DNA of 64,000 nt from Xanthostigma xanthostigma (GCA_963575645.1 OY754468.1:2604001-2668000), one strand, 5' to 3'. Positions 10,231 through 21,571 are shown, counted from the stretch's first letter. Translations and numbers: made by a program. The notes: generated by a model not told the origin, from the sequence alone.

Positions 10231-10660
10231 AACTATGGTTCACCTTTCGTTCAAGATCGTTTCTACAGATGCCGCCATCTGTCGGCCGATGCCTTTAAAT
10301 AGCGAAAACCGATCACAAAATTGGTTTGCGTCCGTAACTATGGTTCACCTATCGTTCAAGATTGTTTCTACAGATGCCGCCATCTGTCGGTCAATGCCTT
10401 TAAGTAGCGAAAACCGATCACAAAATTGGTTTGCGTCCGTAATCATGGTTCACATTTCGTTCAAGATGGTTTCTATAGATGCTGCCATCTGTCGGTCGAT
10501 GCCTTTAAATAGCGAAAACCGATCACAAAATTGGTTTGCGTCCGTAACAATGGTTCACCTTTCGTTCAAGATGGTTTCTACAGATGCGTTTTGATGTCGC
10601 CACCTGTCAGTCGATGGCTTTAAATAGCGAAAACCGATCACGAAATTGGTTTCGATATTC
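10198..10660 (+). repeat. 105-bp tandem array, about four units
   Basis: GCGAAAACCGATCACAAAATT recurs at 10198, 10302, 10407, 10512 and 10627 (spacings 104, 105, 105, 115). Because 105 is a multiple of three, one frame stays open for 119 codons (10235-10594) as 35-residue repeats beginning MVHLSFK. This periodic frame is a likely by-product of the period rather than a gene. No start context or domain supports translation. Confidence 0.8.
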
Positions 10661-10997
10661 GATACGGAAGTAACGTGCTTCCGTTCGAAAAAAGAGTTAT
10701 TCTCAAAGAAATTTCACTTCAAAACTGTGCCGCTCACATTGCATTGTGAAACTTATCACCGACTACAATTTTCGAACTGAAATACTATAAGTAATGCGTT
10801 GATGGCGATGAATGCTATGTTCATATATTATTAATAGGGGCCCAGCGAAAAGAGGTGTCCTGTTTGTTCATGGGGAATAATTTAAAATGTGAATAGCTCC
10901 AGTTATGTAAAACGCACGCTGTGCATTGCATAGGTGCGTAAAATTCCCTATTGAATGAGACTGAACCCGTCTTCTTCCTTCACACTGCAAAAAAACG

Positions 10998-11292
10998 AGG
11001 GTGCTTTAGACCACACGACTGAAGTAAAACTTCTTCCTGCCATAATTTGTTATTATTCACCTGAAAACTCACAAAATATGAACATTAAAATGAATTTACA
11101 ATTTTATTCACTTTAAACGTAGAATATTTTAATGTATTAAACGAAATATTAATTTATAAAATTGTTCAAGAACGAAATGAACAGTCTAATATAAGAAGAA
11201 AGAAATATAAACATAAAGATAATGAAAACAAAAGTAATACATTGCAATTACTTAGCTCTCGTTGGATTTTAAGCGTAAATCTTTAGGAAATA
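10998..11292. repeat. Repeat family E copy 2, left part
   Basis: It matches the beginning of the copy at 63420 almost base for base, from GTGCTTTAGACCACACG through AGCTCTCGTTGGATTTTAAG. It is interrupted at 11292/11932 by Helitron A copy 2. After the Helitron only a short stretch (TTATTTAG..AAGTAGGTTT) can still be matched. Confidence 0.7.
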
Positions 11293-11931
11293 CTAGCGGT
11301 CCCGCCCGGTTTCACCCGGGTGCAAAAGAATGAATGGGGAAGGAAGGGACATGAGTACCTACACACATTCATCTTAGTTTACCGAGATGAATGTTGTGTC
11401 CAAATTTCATGATGATCGGAGTTACCGTTCAAATTCAAAAGTTTTTGTCGATAAAGATCAGTATTTAAACTTTTTTTAACGAATAATTTTTTTTAATTGA
11501 ATTAAATAAAATTAAAATAAATTTAAATGTATAGCCTTAGAAGAAAGCAATGTAAAAAATAAAAAAAAAAAAAAATAAAAATATATTCACCCAACGTGGG
11601 GCTCGAACCCACGACCCTGATATTGACAGTCGCATGCGCTACCGATTGATCTACCAGATGTTCTGTTCTTTCATCACTAATATGAGTATATCTAGTTAGT
11701 GCATTTCACATGAATAGAAGCTTATTTTTGAGATACTTTTCGCAACATTTTTCATTAAAGCTCTGCTCCCAATCGTCGTAGCGTAATATTATATAGCCTA
11801 TAGCCTTCCTCGGTAAATGGGCAATCAAACAAAAAAAAATTTATTCAATTTGAACCCGTAGTTCGTAAGATTAGCGCGTTCAAACAAATAAACAAACAAA
11901 CAAACTCTTCAGCTTTATATATAAGTATAGA
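11293..11931 (-). mobile_element. Non-autonomous Helitron, family A copy 2
   Basis: On the minus strand it starts TCTATACTTATATATAAAGC and ends with the hairpin CCCGGGTGAAACCGGG, then CGGGACCGCTAG. It lies between A11292 and T11932. Joining the flanks gives AAATA/TTATTT, which is the uninterrupted sequence of the sister repeat at 63711-63723, so insertion at an AT dinucleotide without duplication is shown directly. Confidence 0.9.
11588..11660 (-). pseudogene. tRNA-derived pseudogene, anticodon position GTC
   Basis: Same block as the other family A copies. The T-arm GTGGGTTCGAGCCCCAC is intact. The anticodon loop reads CTGTCAA, giving GTC (Asp) on a Lys-type backbone. The D-arm has lost its normal GCTC (GATC here) and the acceptor stem CATCTGG no longer pairs with GTTGGGT. 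It is non-functional by structure. Confidence 0.75.
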
Positions 11932-13838
11932 TTATTTAGCTCTCCAATTAAGTAGGTTTAAGAATCTACCTGCAGAGCAAGCTTGTAAAGACGTCTCGTG
12001 CGAAGCGAGCACATAATAGCAATTAAGAAAACCAGTGCTAAAAAACTAGTTAGCAAATCCAGCAAGGAATCTAGCGGAAAATCCAGCCTCGTGTGCAGCG
12101 GACTTTACACATCAAAATACGGGATATAGGTAGCTCCGATTCATAATTCAATCGCAAGTACAATTCGGGTTCAAAACCGGAGCGGCATAACGGAATACGC
12201 GTATTTTGCCAAAGCAAACTACGTAAGATAGCTATCATATCGCTTGGCTGAATTTTAATTAAGGAAACTGTTGATTGGAGATATTTTTCTGCTGGGGGGA
12301 GAAGGAAATGTTTTTAAAACCCTAACAGATTATTTTATATACCTATGGGAGGATATTTATGTCACTCATTCTTCTTATCTTTTAATAAACCTTTTGTGCG
12401 TTTGTTTGCAATCTAACCTCTTCAAATAACTTTATAATTTTTTTATACTTTTGTAGTCCAATCGACTCATCATCATCATGAAATAAACATTTACTATTAC
12501 AAGTATTTTTTTCAGAAAAAATTACAGAGCTTTAAAGAGGTTGATGCGTTACAGTCTCAATCAAAAGTAAATCGAATTCTAAATGGGAACTTTTCCATCA
12601 TACATTTTTACAAAAGGTTATAAGTCGATGATACCTATAAATTATTGTCATAAAGGCATAAATAAATATTTTTTTTTAATATTAACTAATTATTTCAGTA
12701 TTTTACTTAATGGACTAACTTTTGAATTTTTTGTACAAAGTTAGGTTAGAAAAAATAAATTTATGTAAATATCTGTATTTTACAGATTTTTTGCAGTAAA
12801 TAATTAAAAAAATAAATTAGAAGTAATAAAAATTAAAATTAAATCATTAAAAAGTTGAAAATTCAGTTAAAATTGTTAAAATTGTCAAGAATAAAAGTCC
12901 ATAATCGAAAAGTGCTAAGGTTTAATAATTTTTTTTATTGATTAAAACTCTCCTAATTACATTGGAAAAAATATATAAATATGCGTAAGACATCGATGCT
13001 TTATACATAGTTAGTTTTCGGAACTGCTGACATTATTTGGTTATTTGCAAAAAATTAAAATGTATACCGTTTGCATGCCAGGTTGACAATTTTCCATAAG
13101 ACTACATGTAAAAGTTTTTTTTTTAATTTTTAACTTTATAAATCTCCTAATGATTTTGGATTTTTTACAGAAAATTTTATCATAAAAAAATCTATCAAAA
13201 AAACTTTATTTCAGATTTGTTTCATTATCTTCATAAAACGGCTCAACCTCCTTAAGGCCGCTAGATTCAGAGCACTGGATCTTGTGATGATTTTTATGTG
13301 TTGGCAGCACACGATGCATATTTCGAAGCTGGACAATATGAATGTTAACAAACAGACATATGGATGGACGGACAAGGGTTTTATTTTTCCCTTTTGGGCA
13401 TGACTGCCGGCTACGAAAGGAAGTTTGTTAATCTGGCAACACTGTAGTGAAGGTTTATAAAGCCAATTATTCACGGAATGGCACCATTTAATGCGTTTAT
13501 ATCTTAGAGAAAGAAGCTGTAAAAACGGTTTCCACGTTGGCGCATAAAATTTAAAATTTTAATACATGAGCCTCTTTATTACCCGGCAGTTTCTAGCGAT
13601 TTATGGTAATTATGAGACATTCTAAGAACAACATATTTCATTTACAGTGAATTTTCCGACAAGGACAAAAGACGATCGATTGGTTTTCTTAGAATTTTCC
13701 GTGATGATTTTATTTTACAATTTGCATTAGTGAAATGTCACAGTTGACGGCTATTTCAGAGCTTCTCAAACGGTGGAAAATTGCATCCTTAATTTTCCGA
13801 GCAGACTGTAAATTTAATTTTAGAGAGCGTTGTATTAT
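11932..13838. other. Gene-free AT-rich stretch with one repeat end
   Basis: At 12005-12100 lies the right end of the inverted-repeat family that is complete at 20619-21824 (ending CCTCGTGTGCAGCGG). The remainder, to 13838, is AT-rich with long A and T runs. An 87-codon frame on the minus strand (13211-13474) has no recognisable domain and I do not call it a gene. Confidence 0.5.
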
Positions 13839-14417
13839 CTATATACTAATATATAAAGCTGAAGAGTTTGTTTGTTTGTTTGAACGCGCTAATCTCGGGA
13901 ACTACTGAATCAAATTGAAATTTTTTTTTTGTTGAATAGCCCATTTATTGAGGAAGGCTATAGGCTATATAATATCACGCTACGACCATTAGGAGCGGAG
14001 CATTAATAAAAAATGTTGCAAAATGTATCTCAAAAATAAGCTTCTATTCAGGTGAAATGCACTAACTAAATATACTCATATTAGCGTTGTCAGAGTACAA
14101 CGCCGGCTAGCTCAATCGGTAGAGCACACGACTGTCAATATCAGGGTCGTGGGTTCAAGCCCCACGTTGAGCGAAAATATTTTTATTTTTTTTTAATTTT
14201 CTTTATTGCTTTCTTCTAAGGCTTACATTTAAATTTATTTTAATTTTATTTAATTAATTAAAAAAAAAATATTAGTTTAATTTGAACGGTAACTCCGATC
14301 ATCATGAAATTTGGACACAACATTGATTTCAGTAAACTAAGATGAATGTGTGTACTCATGTTCCTCCCTTCCCCATTCGTTCTTTTACACCCGGGTGAAA
14401 CCGGACGAGACCGCTAG
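13839..14417 (+). mobile_element. Non-autonomous Helitron, family A copy 3
   Basis: It starts TCTATATACTAATATATAAAG after A13838 and ends with CCCGGGTGAAACCGG, then ACGAGACCGCTAG, before T14418. It is 579 bp. It shares with copy 6 the CAATCGGTAGAGCACACGACT version of the tRNA block, so these two form a subfamily. Confidence 0.88.
14101..14173 (+). pseudogene. tRNA-derived pseudogene, anticodon position GTC
   Basis: 73 bases with D-arm TAGCTCAATCGGTAGAGC, loop CTGTCAA and T-arm GTGGGTTCAAGCCCCAC. The anticodon stem, CACGA against TATCA, does not pair properly. The first two acceptor bases are changed (CG for GC) and the 3' side reads GTTGAGC. It sits at the same internal position as in the other copies. 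Confidence 0.78.
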
Positions 14418-14668
14418 TTTAATAGAAGTTTGAAACGGTCATAACTTCTGAACGTAATATCACAAAAAAGAAAGGAAATAGTTAATTTTGTCATATTCCT
14501 TAATGAGCCCTGGTGTCAAAAAGTTTAGAAACATCGCTCTACTTGCTAAAATAAGATTTTAAAAGCTTATTGAATAACAATATAATTTAATCAATTGAAA
14601 AGGATTAAAAAGAACCGAGCGAGATTTCTGAAAAGAAATAATAAATGTCAGTTCGGATACCGGTTTTA

Positions 14669-14932
14669 TGCAATTACGGGGTCGTGTCGATGCGTTGGCG
14701 TTTTTTTGCGCAGTAAAAAGGGAATGACGTTTGGGGGAAGTTCTTTAAAGAACAATTATGGGATCGTGTCGATGCGATGGGTTTTTTTTGCGCAGTGAAA
14801 AGGGGAGGGCGTTTGGGGGAAGTTCTTTAAAGAACAATTACGGGATCGTGTCGATGCGATGGGGTTTTTTGTGCAATGAAAAGGGGAGGGCGTTTGGGAG
14901 CAGTTCTTTAAAAAAACAATTACGGGGTCGTG
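14669..14932 (+). repeat. 82-bp tandem array, about 3.2 units
   Basis: TCGTGTCGATGCG recurs at 14682, 14764 and 14846, with the next partial unit at 14928 (all spacings 82). Each unit carries a T-run, GCGCAGTGAAAAGGG, TTTGGGGGAAG and TTCTTTAAAGAACAATTA. The unit is GC-richer than its surroundings. The open frames across it change phase between units. Confidence 0.85.
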
Positions 14933-15063
14933 TATACAAAGTGAGATAGTAATACAGTAATAATTCTATACCAGTTATTATGATGTGTATATTCGATTTC
15001 TGATTGGTTAGATTTAAAAAATGACAGTGAAAGACCAAAAGTTTTTACGTATTTTTGAGGAAA

Positions 15064-15642
15064 TCATTATATTAATACGCTAAGGTTAAAGATGTTTGCC
15101 TCCCTTTTTAGAAAAAAACTCACAATTTCTCCACATAAATTATATATCATTTTACAGATAATTGCTTGCTCTACTGACATCGACAACTAAAAAATTTATT
15201 ATTGCTTTTGTTTTTGTAAATTAATTAAAATACAGCAACGCTGAACAACGTCTGCCATCTGACGGCTTTAATTTTGAAACAACGTCAACACTTCGATCTG
15301 TCATCTGACCTTCATATTGTAATACAACAGACACAATACTGCATACTGCCATCTGAAACAGCGAGCAACGCTGAACAACGTCACAGCAATGCTGCATGAT
15401 GCCATCTGACGGCTTAGCTCAACGCTTTTGCTACTTGCGCCTCTATATGACAATTTTAGTAAAATATTTCTTCGATCTGTCATCTGAGCTTCATATTGTA
15501 ATACAACAAAAAGAAGAACGTTATAAGCAGTGTGCAAAATTAGAAACGAATTGAATACCTGCCATCATATTTAAAAAATAATTTTGTAAAGTGATAATTA
15601 TTATACTTATTTAGTGCGAATAATTCGCACAGGTCACACTAG
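15064..15642 (+). mobile_element. Non-autonomous Helitron, family B copy 2
   Basis: It starts TCATTATATTAATACGC after an A, and ends with the perfect hairpin GTGCGAATAATTCGCAC, then AGGTCACACTAG, before T. It is 579 bp. The interior has repeated CCATCTGACGGC and AGCAACGCTGAACAACG motifs, and a pair of CTTCGATCTGTCATCTGA segments. Open frames on its minus strand simply follow the repeats. Confidence 0.9.
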
Positions 15643-16328
15643 TTTCTGAATAATCCGCAAAGTTTTTTTTTTTTTTTTTTGGAACGTCAAAATTTAGCAT
15701 TTTCTATGATTTAAAAAAAAAGTCAAAATTTGGGCACATCGAGTTATCGTACTGGACCCGAAATCAATATTTTTTATGCCCAATATTTTTTTATAGGCGT
15801 AAATCAAGTCCATCGTGTCCTTCGACGACAATATTAGTATGGATTCCAATGACTGTATTTTAATTCTAATTTTAGAGCATGCAGAAGTCAATAAAAAAAT
15901 AATTATTTATCTTGTCGTCTGACATTTCGCTAAAACCCATATCAAACGTGCCCGATGGCTGTGTACACAGTTCGGAATACATGTGGGGGCGGCGGCTGAG
16001 CTTGCCGAGGGCCTGTTTTTGTATCCCTGTCTTGTCAATCCATGTTACAGTGTTCTATTCTCACCTCTAATGGAAGCATTAAATTATTTATTGTATAGCC
16101 CAGCGGTTCCCTACATTTATTATAGGGTCTGGGAGTAGCCAAGTCGTTATATTATGATGTTTCCGTGGCTCTTCTTTTACAAAAGCTTCCAGGTCTGGGA
16201 GCTTTCATCGAAAACGCTGCCTAATCCCTTTGAGATATAACAAAACGATGTATGGTGAAATTGTTCCTCTTTTATAGATCTACAGAAAAGTCCACGGTGC
16301 CATATATCTTTTAAGGATAGCTTACTAT
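15643..16328. other. No recognisable gene
   Basis: Mixed sequence with a T-run at 15666 and a GC-richer stretch at 15980-16010 (GGGGGCGGCGGCTGAG). Nothing can be assigned. Confidence 0.4.
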
Positions 16329-16798
16329 TAGTGATGTTCCGGATATCCGTATCCGTATCCGCAGATATCCGAGAGAGAAAAAAGATCCGTATCCGTATAG
16401 GTGATTAGGTAATAATGAAAAACTGTTAAATTCCATTTAGATTATTTTTTATTTTTTAAAATATTATTTGGCACCTTTATATTGCAAACATTTATCGTAG
16501 TGAGTACCATACCAATAGTACATAACTCAAAGGTACTAAAAAACTATCTTTATAATAAGATATTGCACATCGATCTTTGGAAAGAGACAATCTGTTATGA
16601 GAGTTAACTCTTAAAGAGGGAAATAACTTTTTCTCCCATAACAGATAGTCTCTTTTCAAAGGTCGATGTGCAATATTTACCGCCGCGTACTCTAAGAAAG
16701 TTAAGATCCGTATCCGTATCCGCGGAACAGGAAACCAAATATCCGTATTCAGATCCGTATCCGAGGATATACATTTTTAACGATCCGGCACATCACTA
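16329..16798 (+). mobile_element. hAT-type MITE (TAGTGATGTGCCGG family), copy 2
   Basis: Termini TAGTGATGTTCCGGAT and ATCCGGCACATCACTA are inverted. The flanking 8-mers CTTACTAT and CTTATTAT differ at one base, consistent with an aged 8-bp duplication. The interior has a second palindrome around GATATTGCACATCGATC and its complement, and clusters of ATCCGTATCCG. It is 470 bp and non-coding. Confidence 0.88.
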
Positions 16799-16870
16799 CT
16801 TATTATACCTATTTTAATGAAGATTGACTCTATTCAATAAATAGAGTAACTGTGATCCATTGAAGTTAAT

Positions 16871-17122
16871 GATGAGTATTTGGAAAGAATTCCGTGGCAT
16901 AAGGATCGAAAATGAAGCAATACTGAGATTTTTTTAAACTTGCATTTAATACTAACGTTTCGATACGTTTTGTATCATCTTCAGAGTGTTCAAATGCTGT
17001 CACATGTTATGAAGATGATACAAAACGTATCGAAACGTTAGTATTAAATGCAAGTTTAAAAAAATCTCAGTATTGCTTCATTTTCGATCCTTATGCCACG
17101 GAATTCTTTCCAAATACTCATC
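16871..17122. repeat. Near-perfect 252-bp palindrome with GAAACG hairpins
   Basis: It runs from GATGAGTATTTGGAAAGAA to the exact complement at 17104-17122, with arms of about 112 bases and a spacer of some 28. Both arms carry a hairpin GATAC-AAAAC-GTATC followed by GAAACGTTAG, preceded by CTGAAGAT (left arm, minus strand) or ATGAAGAT (right arm). The high arm identity indicates a recent event or arm-to-arm correction. Confidence 0.85.
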
Positions 17123-17978
17123 ACCTATTTTAATGTTAAGAGCTTTTCTGGATATCAATTTTGCAACGTAAGTCGACGAAAAAACGGCGGCAGTCTACAA
17201 ATTCGAGCGAAGCCGGGTCAGACCGCTAGTGTTAAATAAAATGAAAAATTTAAAAAAACTAGCATGTACTGAAAATGTTGATAATACTGGAAATTAAGGC
17301 AAAAGGCGCTATTTTAGTGGGGTGTAGAGAAAAAATCGTATTTATTATTCTCTATAGAGATACGCACTCATGTTTTTCTACGAGACTGTACAAAAAGATA
17401 GGAAAAATAAACAACGATTAAATGTAAAAACCTCACATCCTCTTAAAATAAGTTTCACAGCGAAAAAAGGGAAATGAATAAGGAAAAATCAGTTTGATAT
17501 CACGTTATCCCATAAAAGAATGTTAAAAAGCGATCAAAACTGCTTTTTTTTCAATGTATGTTATGTTCTAAAATGGAAGCGATACAGACATATTTTTATA
17601 TACGCAAAAAAATACAAGATGATTGATAAGCGTGGGCACCGCTGCTTTGAATACTAAAGAAATATATTAATACTAGCTTTTACCTGCGACTTCGTACGCG
17701 TGGAATCAATGTGTACAATGTCATAAATTCAAGCAAGACTAATTGGGGGTAGTTTGGTTCATCTGCCTCGAAGACCAAACCTTTGTACTCGAGGAAGTCT
17801 TAACCCGGCCAAAAAAGGGACTTCGGTGGTGGTTTTTGCCAAAAGGTATAGCCATATCTATCCGGCTATACCCTTTCAAGAGGTTCATGAGGAAAAAAAA
17901 TTGTGAGACCCTTACCATCGTGTTCAGCGACCTCTAAAACGGGATGGGGACTTTAGATTGGCGCTCTGGCAAAAAAAA
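17123..17978. other. No gene; two Helitron 3'-end remnants
   Basis: 17207-17229 (GCGAAGCCGGGTCAGACCGCTAG, plus strand) and 17673-17710 (minus strand, beginning CTAGCTTTTACCTGCGAC) are typical Helitron 3' ends next to CTAG. Neither could be joined to a 5' end. The stretch 17740-17940 has one open frame without recognisable motifs. Confidence 0.45.
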
Positions 17979-18626
17979 ATTGGTTGTCTGTAAAGTCGGT
18001 TTACGGACGATAGTTTTACGTGATAACGTATTCCGTAATACATAACCTAAACCTCCCAAAATTTGGTTTCAATCCGCTTATCCTTGGTGTCGGAATGATA
18101 AGAAATGTCAAAAGTGACGTTTGCAATTACTGTCAAAGTATTATGTTCTAATAATAATTAGTTATTCCAATACTTAACTTAGAAGGCGTTGCATTTCACA
18201 AAATACTAATGTCAAAAAATTGAATTAAACATTAGAAATGCAGCCGTTTTCATGTTAAGACAAGACATACGTTATTTTCTAATTTCCATGTACGGCAAAC
18301 AAAGACGACCGACCGCGTCGCGCCATGCATTAGACAACATTGCATTTATACAGCTATTTTTCTATATAAATTTGTATAAAAAAACTGTTTAGGCAAATTC
18401 TGTTATACGAAATCTATGTAAAATGTTCTCCTCTTTCGTTTAAGACTGGTTTCAAACCGATCTGATTTAAATTGAGCGAGAAATTAGCAAAAAGCACGCA
18501 CAGGGTCAGGCGGAACGTTACGCGTTACGAACGTTAGGAACGTTACACTTTTTCGTGCATGCAGCCGGTGTTTTATCAATTTATAAGATTGGTGATTCAT
18601 CAATTTATAAGACGTTATCACGTCAA
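17979..18626 (+). repeat. Repeat family V copy 1 (TTGGTTGTCTGTAAAGTC)
   Basis: It runs from TTGGTTGTCTGTAAAGTC to GACGTTATCACGTCA, with ACGTGATAACGT near the left end and its complement near the right end. A nearly full copy lies in the opposite orientation at 38358-39000. Shortened forms are at 34527 and 50674. Between the ends are CATGCATTAGACAACATTG and CGTTACGCGTTACGAACG segments. No coding sequence; class unknown. Confidence 0.7.
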
Positions 18627-19049
18627 AAAAGTAAAAACCCCCAAAAATCCCGACTCCTGATCTCGACTATATTGTTTTTTAGGTATGATCTTGTATCGAA
18701 AATTATTTTAATAAACAAAAAAATTCGCGTTCATTGAAACAGATGGTATATATGCATACTTATAAAGATTCAATTTAAGAGAAGATTTTATCGAAACGCA
18801 ATTCAGCATCTTCTTTGATACCATTTAAATCATATTGAAATAGAATATCCGCGTTCGGCTTATCGAATTAGAAAACGTAGAAAAAACTGCCATATATTTT
18901 TACGAATGACTTGATCCACGCATCAAGCAATGAAAACAATTTCAAGTTTCTGTGAAATGTTTGCCATGCGTTTCAATTTTTCCGCGAAGAATCGTTATTA
19001 TTTCATAAATGAACAAACCGGCATGTCGTCTTTCAGGAACTAAAGACAG
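18627..19049. other. No recognisable gene
   Basis: AT-rich, nothing assignable on either strand. Confidence 0.4.
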
Positions 19050-19200
19050 CTGCACACGAGGCTAGTTTTGCCGCTAGATTCCTTGACAAATTTGGCTGCT
19101 GGGTTTCAAGCTTGCTGTGGTGCTGGATTTCGTCATGGCTTTTATGTTTTCGTTTCACAAGATGCGCGTCTTGAAAGCTGGTTTTGTAGATGGGTTTGAT
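19050..19200 (+). repeat. Left end of the CTGCACACGAGGCTAG inverted-repeat family
   Basis: It starts CTGCACACGAGGCTAG, the same terminus as the element at 20619, followed by related GCTAGATTCCTTG and GCTGGATT segments. It is interrupted at 19201 by a hairpin element, and a right terminus was not found. Confidence 0.55.
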
Positions 19201-19309
19201 TGTAATGACCAAACATCCCCCCAGACGTAAAACATAGTCATAAAGTTCTCGCGCTCATATACTAACAGCTGACTATTTTTTACGTCTAGGGGGATGTTTG
19301 GTCATTACA
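19201..19309. repeat. 109-bp snap-back hairpin
   Basis: TGTAATGACCAAACATCCCC at the left and its complement at 19290-19309 form a stem of about 38 base pairs with a loop near TCTCGCGCTCATATAC. Two or three mismatches only. A MITE is the simplest reading. Confidence 0.8.
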
Positions 19310-19619
19310 ATTTGTCCGGGTGTTGAAATATAATTTTGTAATAGTTGTCTGAACAACATTTATATAAAAATCAAGCATTTAAAAATAAGTGAAGTTCATT
19401 AATTTTTCTCTGAGCTTTAAAGCGTCTGTCAGAAGTTGTGGTCAGCGGAAAGTGACTGGCGATACTGGATACTAATTTATAGTGATAGTTTATAAAACAT
19501 ATATAAATATCAGCCATTTAGATCTAAATTAAGTGACTTATTTTTACATACCTTACTCACCTGGTACCTGTACATTTGTCACAGACTCAATGATGAAGGT
19601 ACGCCAAGCGTTCTAAGTA

Positions 19620-20121
19620 CAGTGTCAACTCTTTATAACGTCCTTCGTTATAACAAAAAACTCCCTATAACATCTAAATTTTTACGATTTGGTTGGTTTA
19701 CCTTAAAACCTATACATTAATACCCTCTTTATAACGCAACAGCCATTCTCTATTACGAAGAAATATGTTCATATTTAGGCGTCAGCAAATGTTTACAGAC
19801 ATAAAGAGGACCATTCTGAACCATCACCATCTATTCAACAAGCACTTGATGACGCCAAACTATAGGTATATGTGTTTGTATATGTGTTTGGAATAAATTA
19901 ATTTTGTGAAAATTGGTTATTTTTCTTTCTTCCCTCCATATAACGAAAATTCTTTATAACGAAAAAAATGTTCGGTCCCTTAAAATTCGTTATAAAGAGA
20001 TTATACAGTACATTGAAGATTATTGTTAATTTGGCTGTTTTTCTTTCTTCACTCCATATAACGGTAACTCTCTATAACGATAAAAAATGCTCGGTCCCTT
20101 GAGTTTCGTTAGTTTACACTG
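19620..20121 (+). mobile_element. pogo/Tigger-type deletion derivative, with a duplicated right end
   Basis: The left end CAGTGTCAACTCTTTATAACG follows TA; a right end (AAAGAGATTATACAG) precedes TA at 20009. A second right end, TTTCGTTAGTTTACACTG, is at 20105-20121 and also precedes TA. The interior around 19775-19860 matches part of the transposase tail readable in the sister element at 25509. The second right end may be a relic of another copy. Confidence 0.7.
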
Positions 20122-20618
20122 TATATAAAAAGCTACTCAAAACGTAAGGTTTCATTTATTTAAAAATAGGTTGTGTCTGGCGGCTCTGGGATCTTGGGCA
20201 ATATGGAAAATAACGGAACAGCCAAAGTTGAATTTAACGTTTTTTAAGAAACACCTTGTATATTTAGACTTGTAAAGTCAAGCAGTATAGAAAAAAAGAG
20301 TAATTTAATATTTTTATATAAGATTTTCAAGTGGAGAGTCTCATTTATTTACGCAATTTAATATCAACACTAATTAAAATAGATGAGTTTAAACGCAGTC
20401 TTCATTTTAATAATTGTATTAATTATATAATAATTAAGTAAACACTTAATAAATCCCTGTAGCATTCTCGACTGGAAATTAACCCGTTTAGTTCATCTTT
20501 AGTGCTCTGTCACTGACACCAGGGTCCGCGTCAGGGGGCGACCAACGTGGCAACTGTACCGAGCCCCCTATACTAGAAGAGCTCCGCCCCGTACCAAATC
20601 TCTACTACTGACATCATG
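20122..20618. other. No recognisable gene
   Basis: AT-rich, then a GC-richer segment at 20510-20610 (GGTCCGCGTCAGGGGGCG) just before the next transposon. No domain. Confidence 0.4.
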
Positions 20619-20809
20619 CCGCTGCACACGAGGCTAGAAATGCTGCTAGGAGTTCTGCTAGCCGGTAGGCTGAGTACGAAGCTGGAAATGACGTCACTGC
20701 GGGCTGCCTTGCTAGCTCAGAATTTTAAAAATTAGAACAGGGGCTATTTTCCCTGCTAGATTTGTTGCTAGGTATGAGCAAGAACCAATTAGGAAGCAGT
20801 ATCTTCACG

Positions 20810-21571
20810 CGGATATGCAAGCAAAAATAGATCTCCTCGTGGAACAGGCAGAAGTCGCAGGTCTCCGTATCAATATAAATAAGACAGTCGCTATGAAAAT
20901 CGGTAAGGTGAGTCGTCAACAGTTGGTAATAAAAGATATACCTGTTAAAGAAGTGGAAGAATTTTGTTATCTGGGCAGTATAATATTAGCAATGATGGAG
21001 GAGCAGAAATGTATATTGACAGTAGAATCAAAAAAGCATTCCAAGCGTTCGGAAGTTTAAATCGTATTTGGCATTCAAGTATGATTTTTGAAAAAACGAA
21101 GTTGCGTATTTTTAACTCAAATGTAAAATCGGTTCTTCTATATGGATCTGAAACCTGGAAAGTGACGAAAGCCATAACAACTAAACTGCAAATCTTCATA
21201 AACAAATGTCTCAGAACAATCCTCAAGGTGAAATGGTATGAACACGTCTCGAACAACGAACTTTGGAAACGTGCATGTCTTGAACAAATCTGTGTAATTA
21301 TAAAACGTAGAAAATGGAATTGGATAGGACACACGCTACGAAAGACAGATGACGACATAGCAAAGAGAGTCTTGGATTGGAACCCACAGGGATACCGAAA
21401 AAGAGGCAGACCAAAAATATCCTGGAGAAGAACTGTTCGTGAAGAAGTTATGGAACAAGGAACTACCTGGCTTCAAATCAAACATATGGCTCAAGATAGG
21501 ACTAGATTTAAAAATTTCGTAGAGGCCCTATGCTCCACTTAGGAGTTAAAGGAATTTATTATTATTATTAT
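20810..21571 (+). mobile_element. 5'-truncated LINE with exact 10-bp target duplication
   Basis: The insert is flanked by TATCTTCACG at 20800-20809 and again at 21572-21581, so both boundaries are known. It ends in a (TTA)n tract after GGAATTTATTATT. Truncation at the 5' side and a microsatellite tail are typical of target-primed reverse transcription. Confidence 0.9.
20815..21542 (+). pseudogene. Non-LTR reverse transcriptase C-terminus, one frameshift
   Basis: Frame one (20815 to about 20985) gives LRININKTVAMKIG and EVEEFCYLGSI. Frame two (about 20990-21542) gives FQAFGSLNRIWHSS, LLYGSETWKVTK, KCLRTILKVKWYEHVSN, RKWNWIGHTLRK, RKRGRPKISW and a TAG after EALCST. The YGSETW, W-GH-LR and GRPK-W blocks are the familiar C-terminal signature of a large insect LINE group. 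The frameshift near 20985 kills it. The clade (CR1, RTE or other) cannot be decided without the catalytic core. Confidence 0.85.

Noticed and set aside
10235..10594. 119-codon open frame as a repetitive protein gene
   Set aside because: The frame exists because the tandem period is about 105 bp; no coding signal beyond that.
10690..10990. Retroviral or endogenous viral coding sequence
   Set aside because: No gag, pol or env motif is seen here or elsewhere in the window; only non-LTR reverse transcriptase remnants are found.
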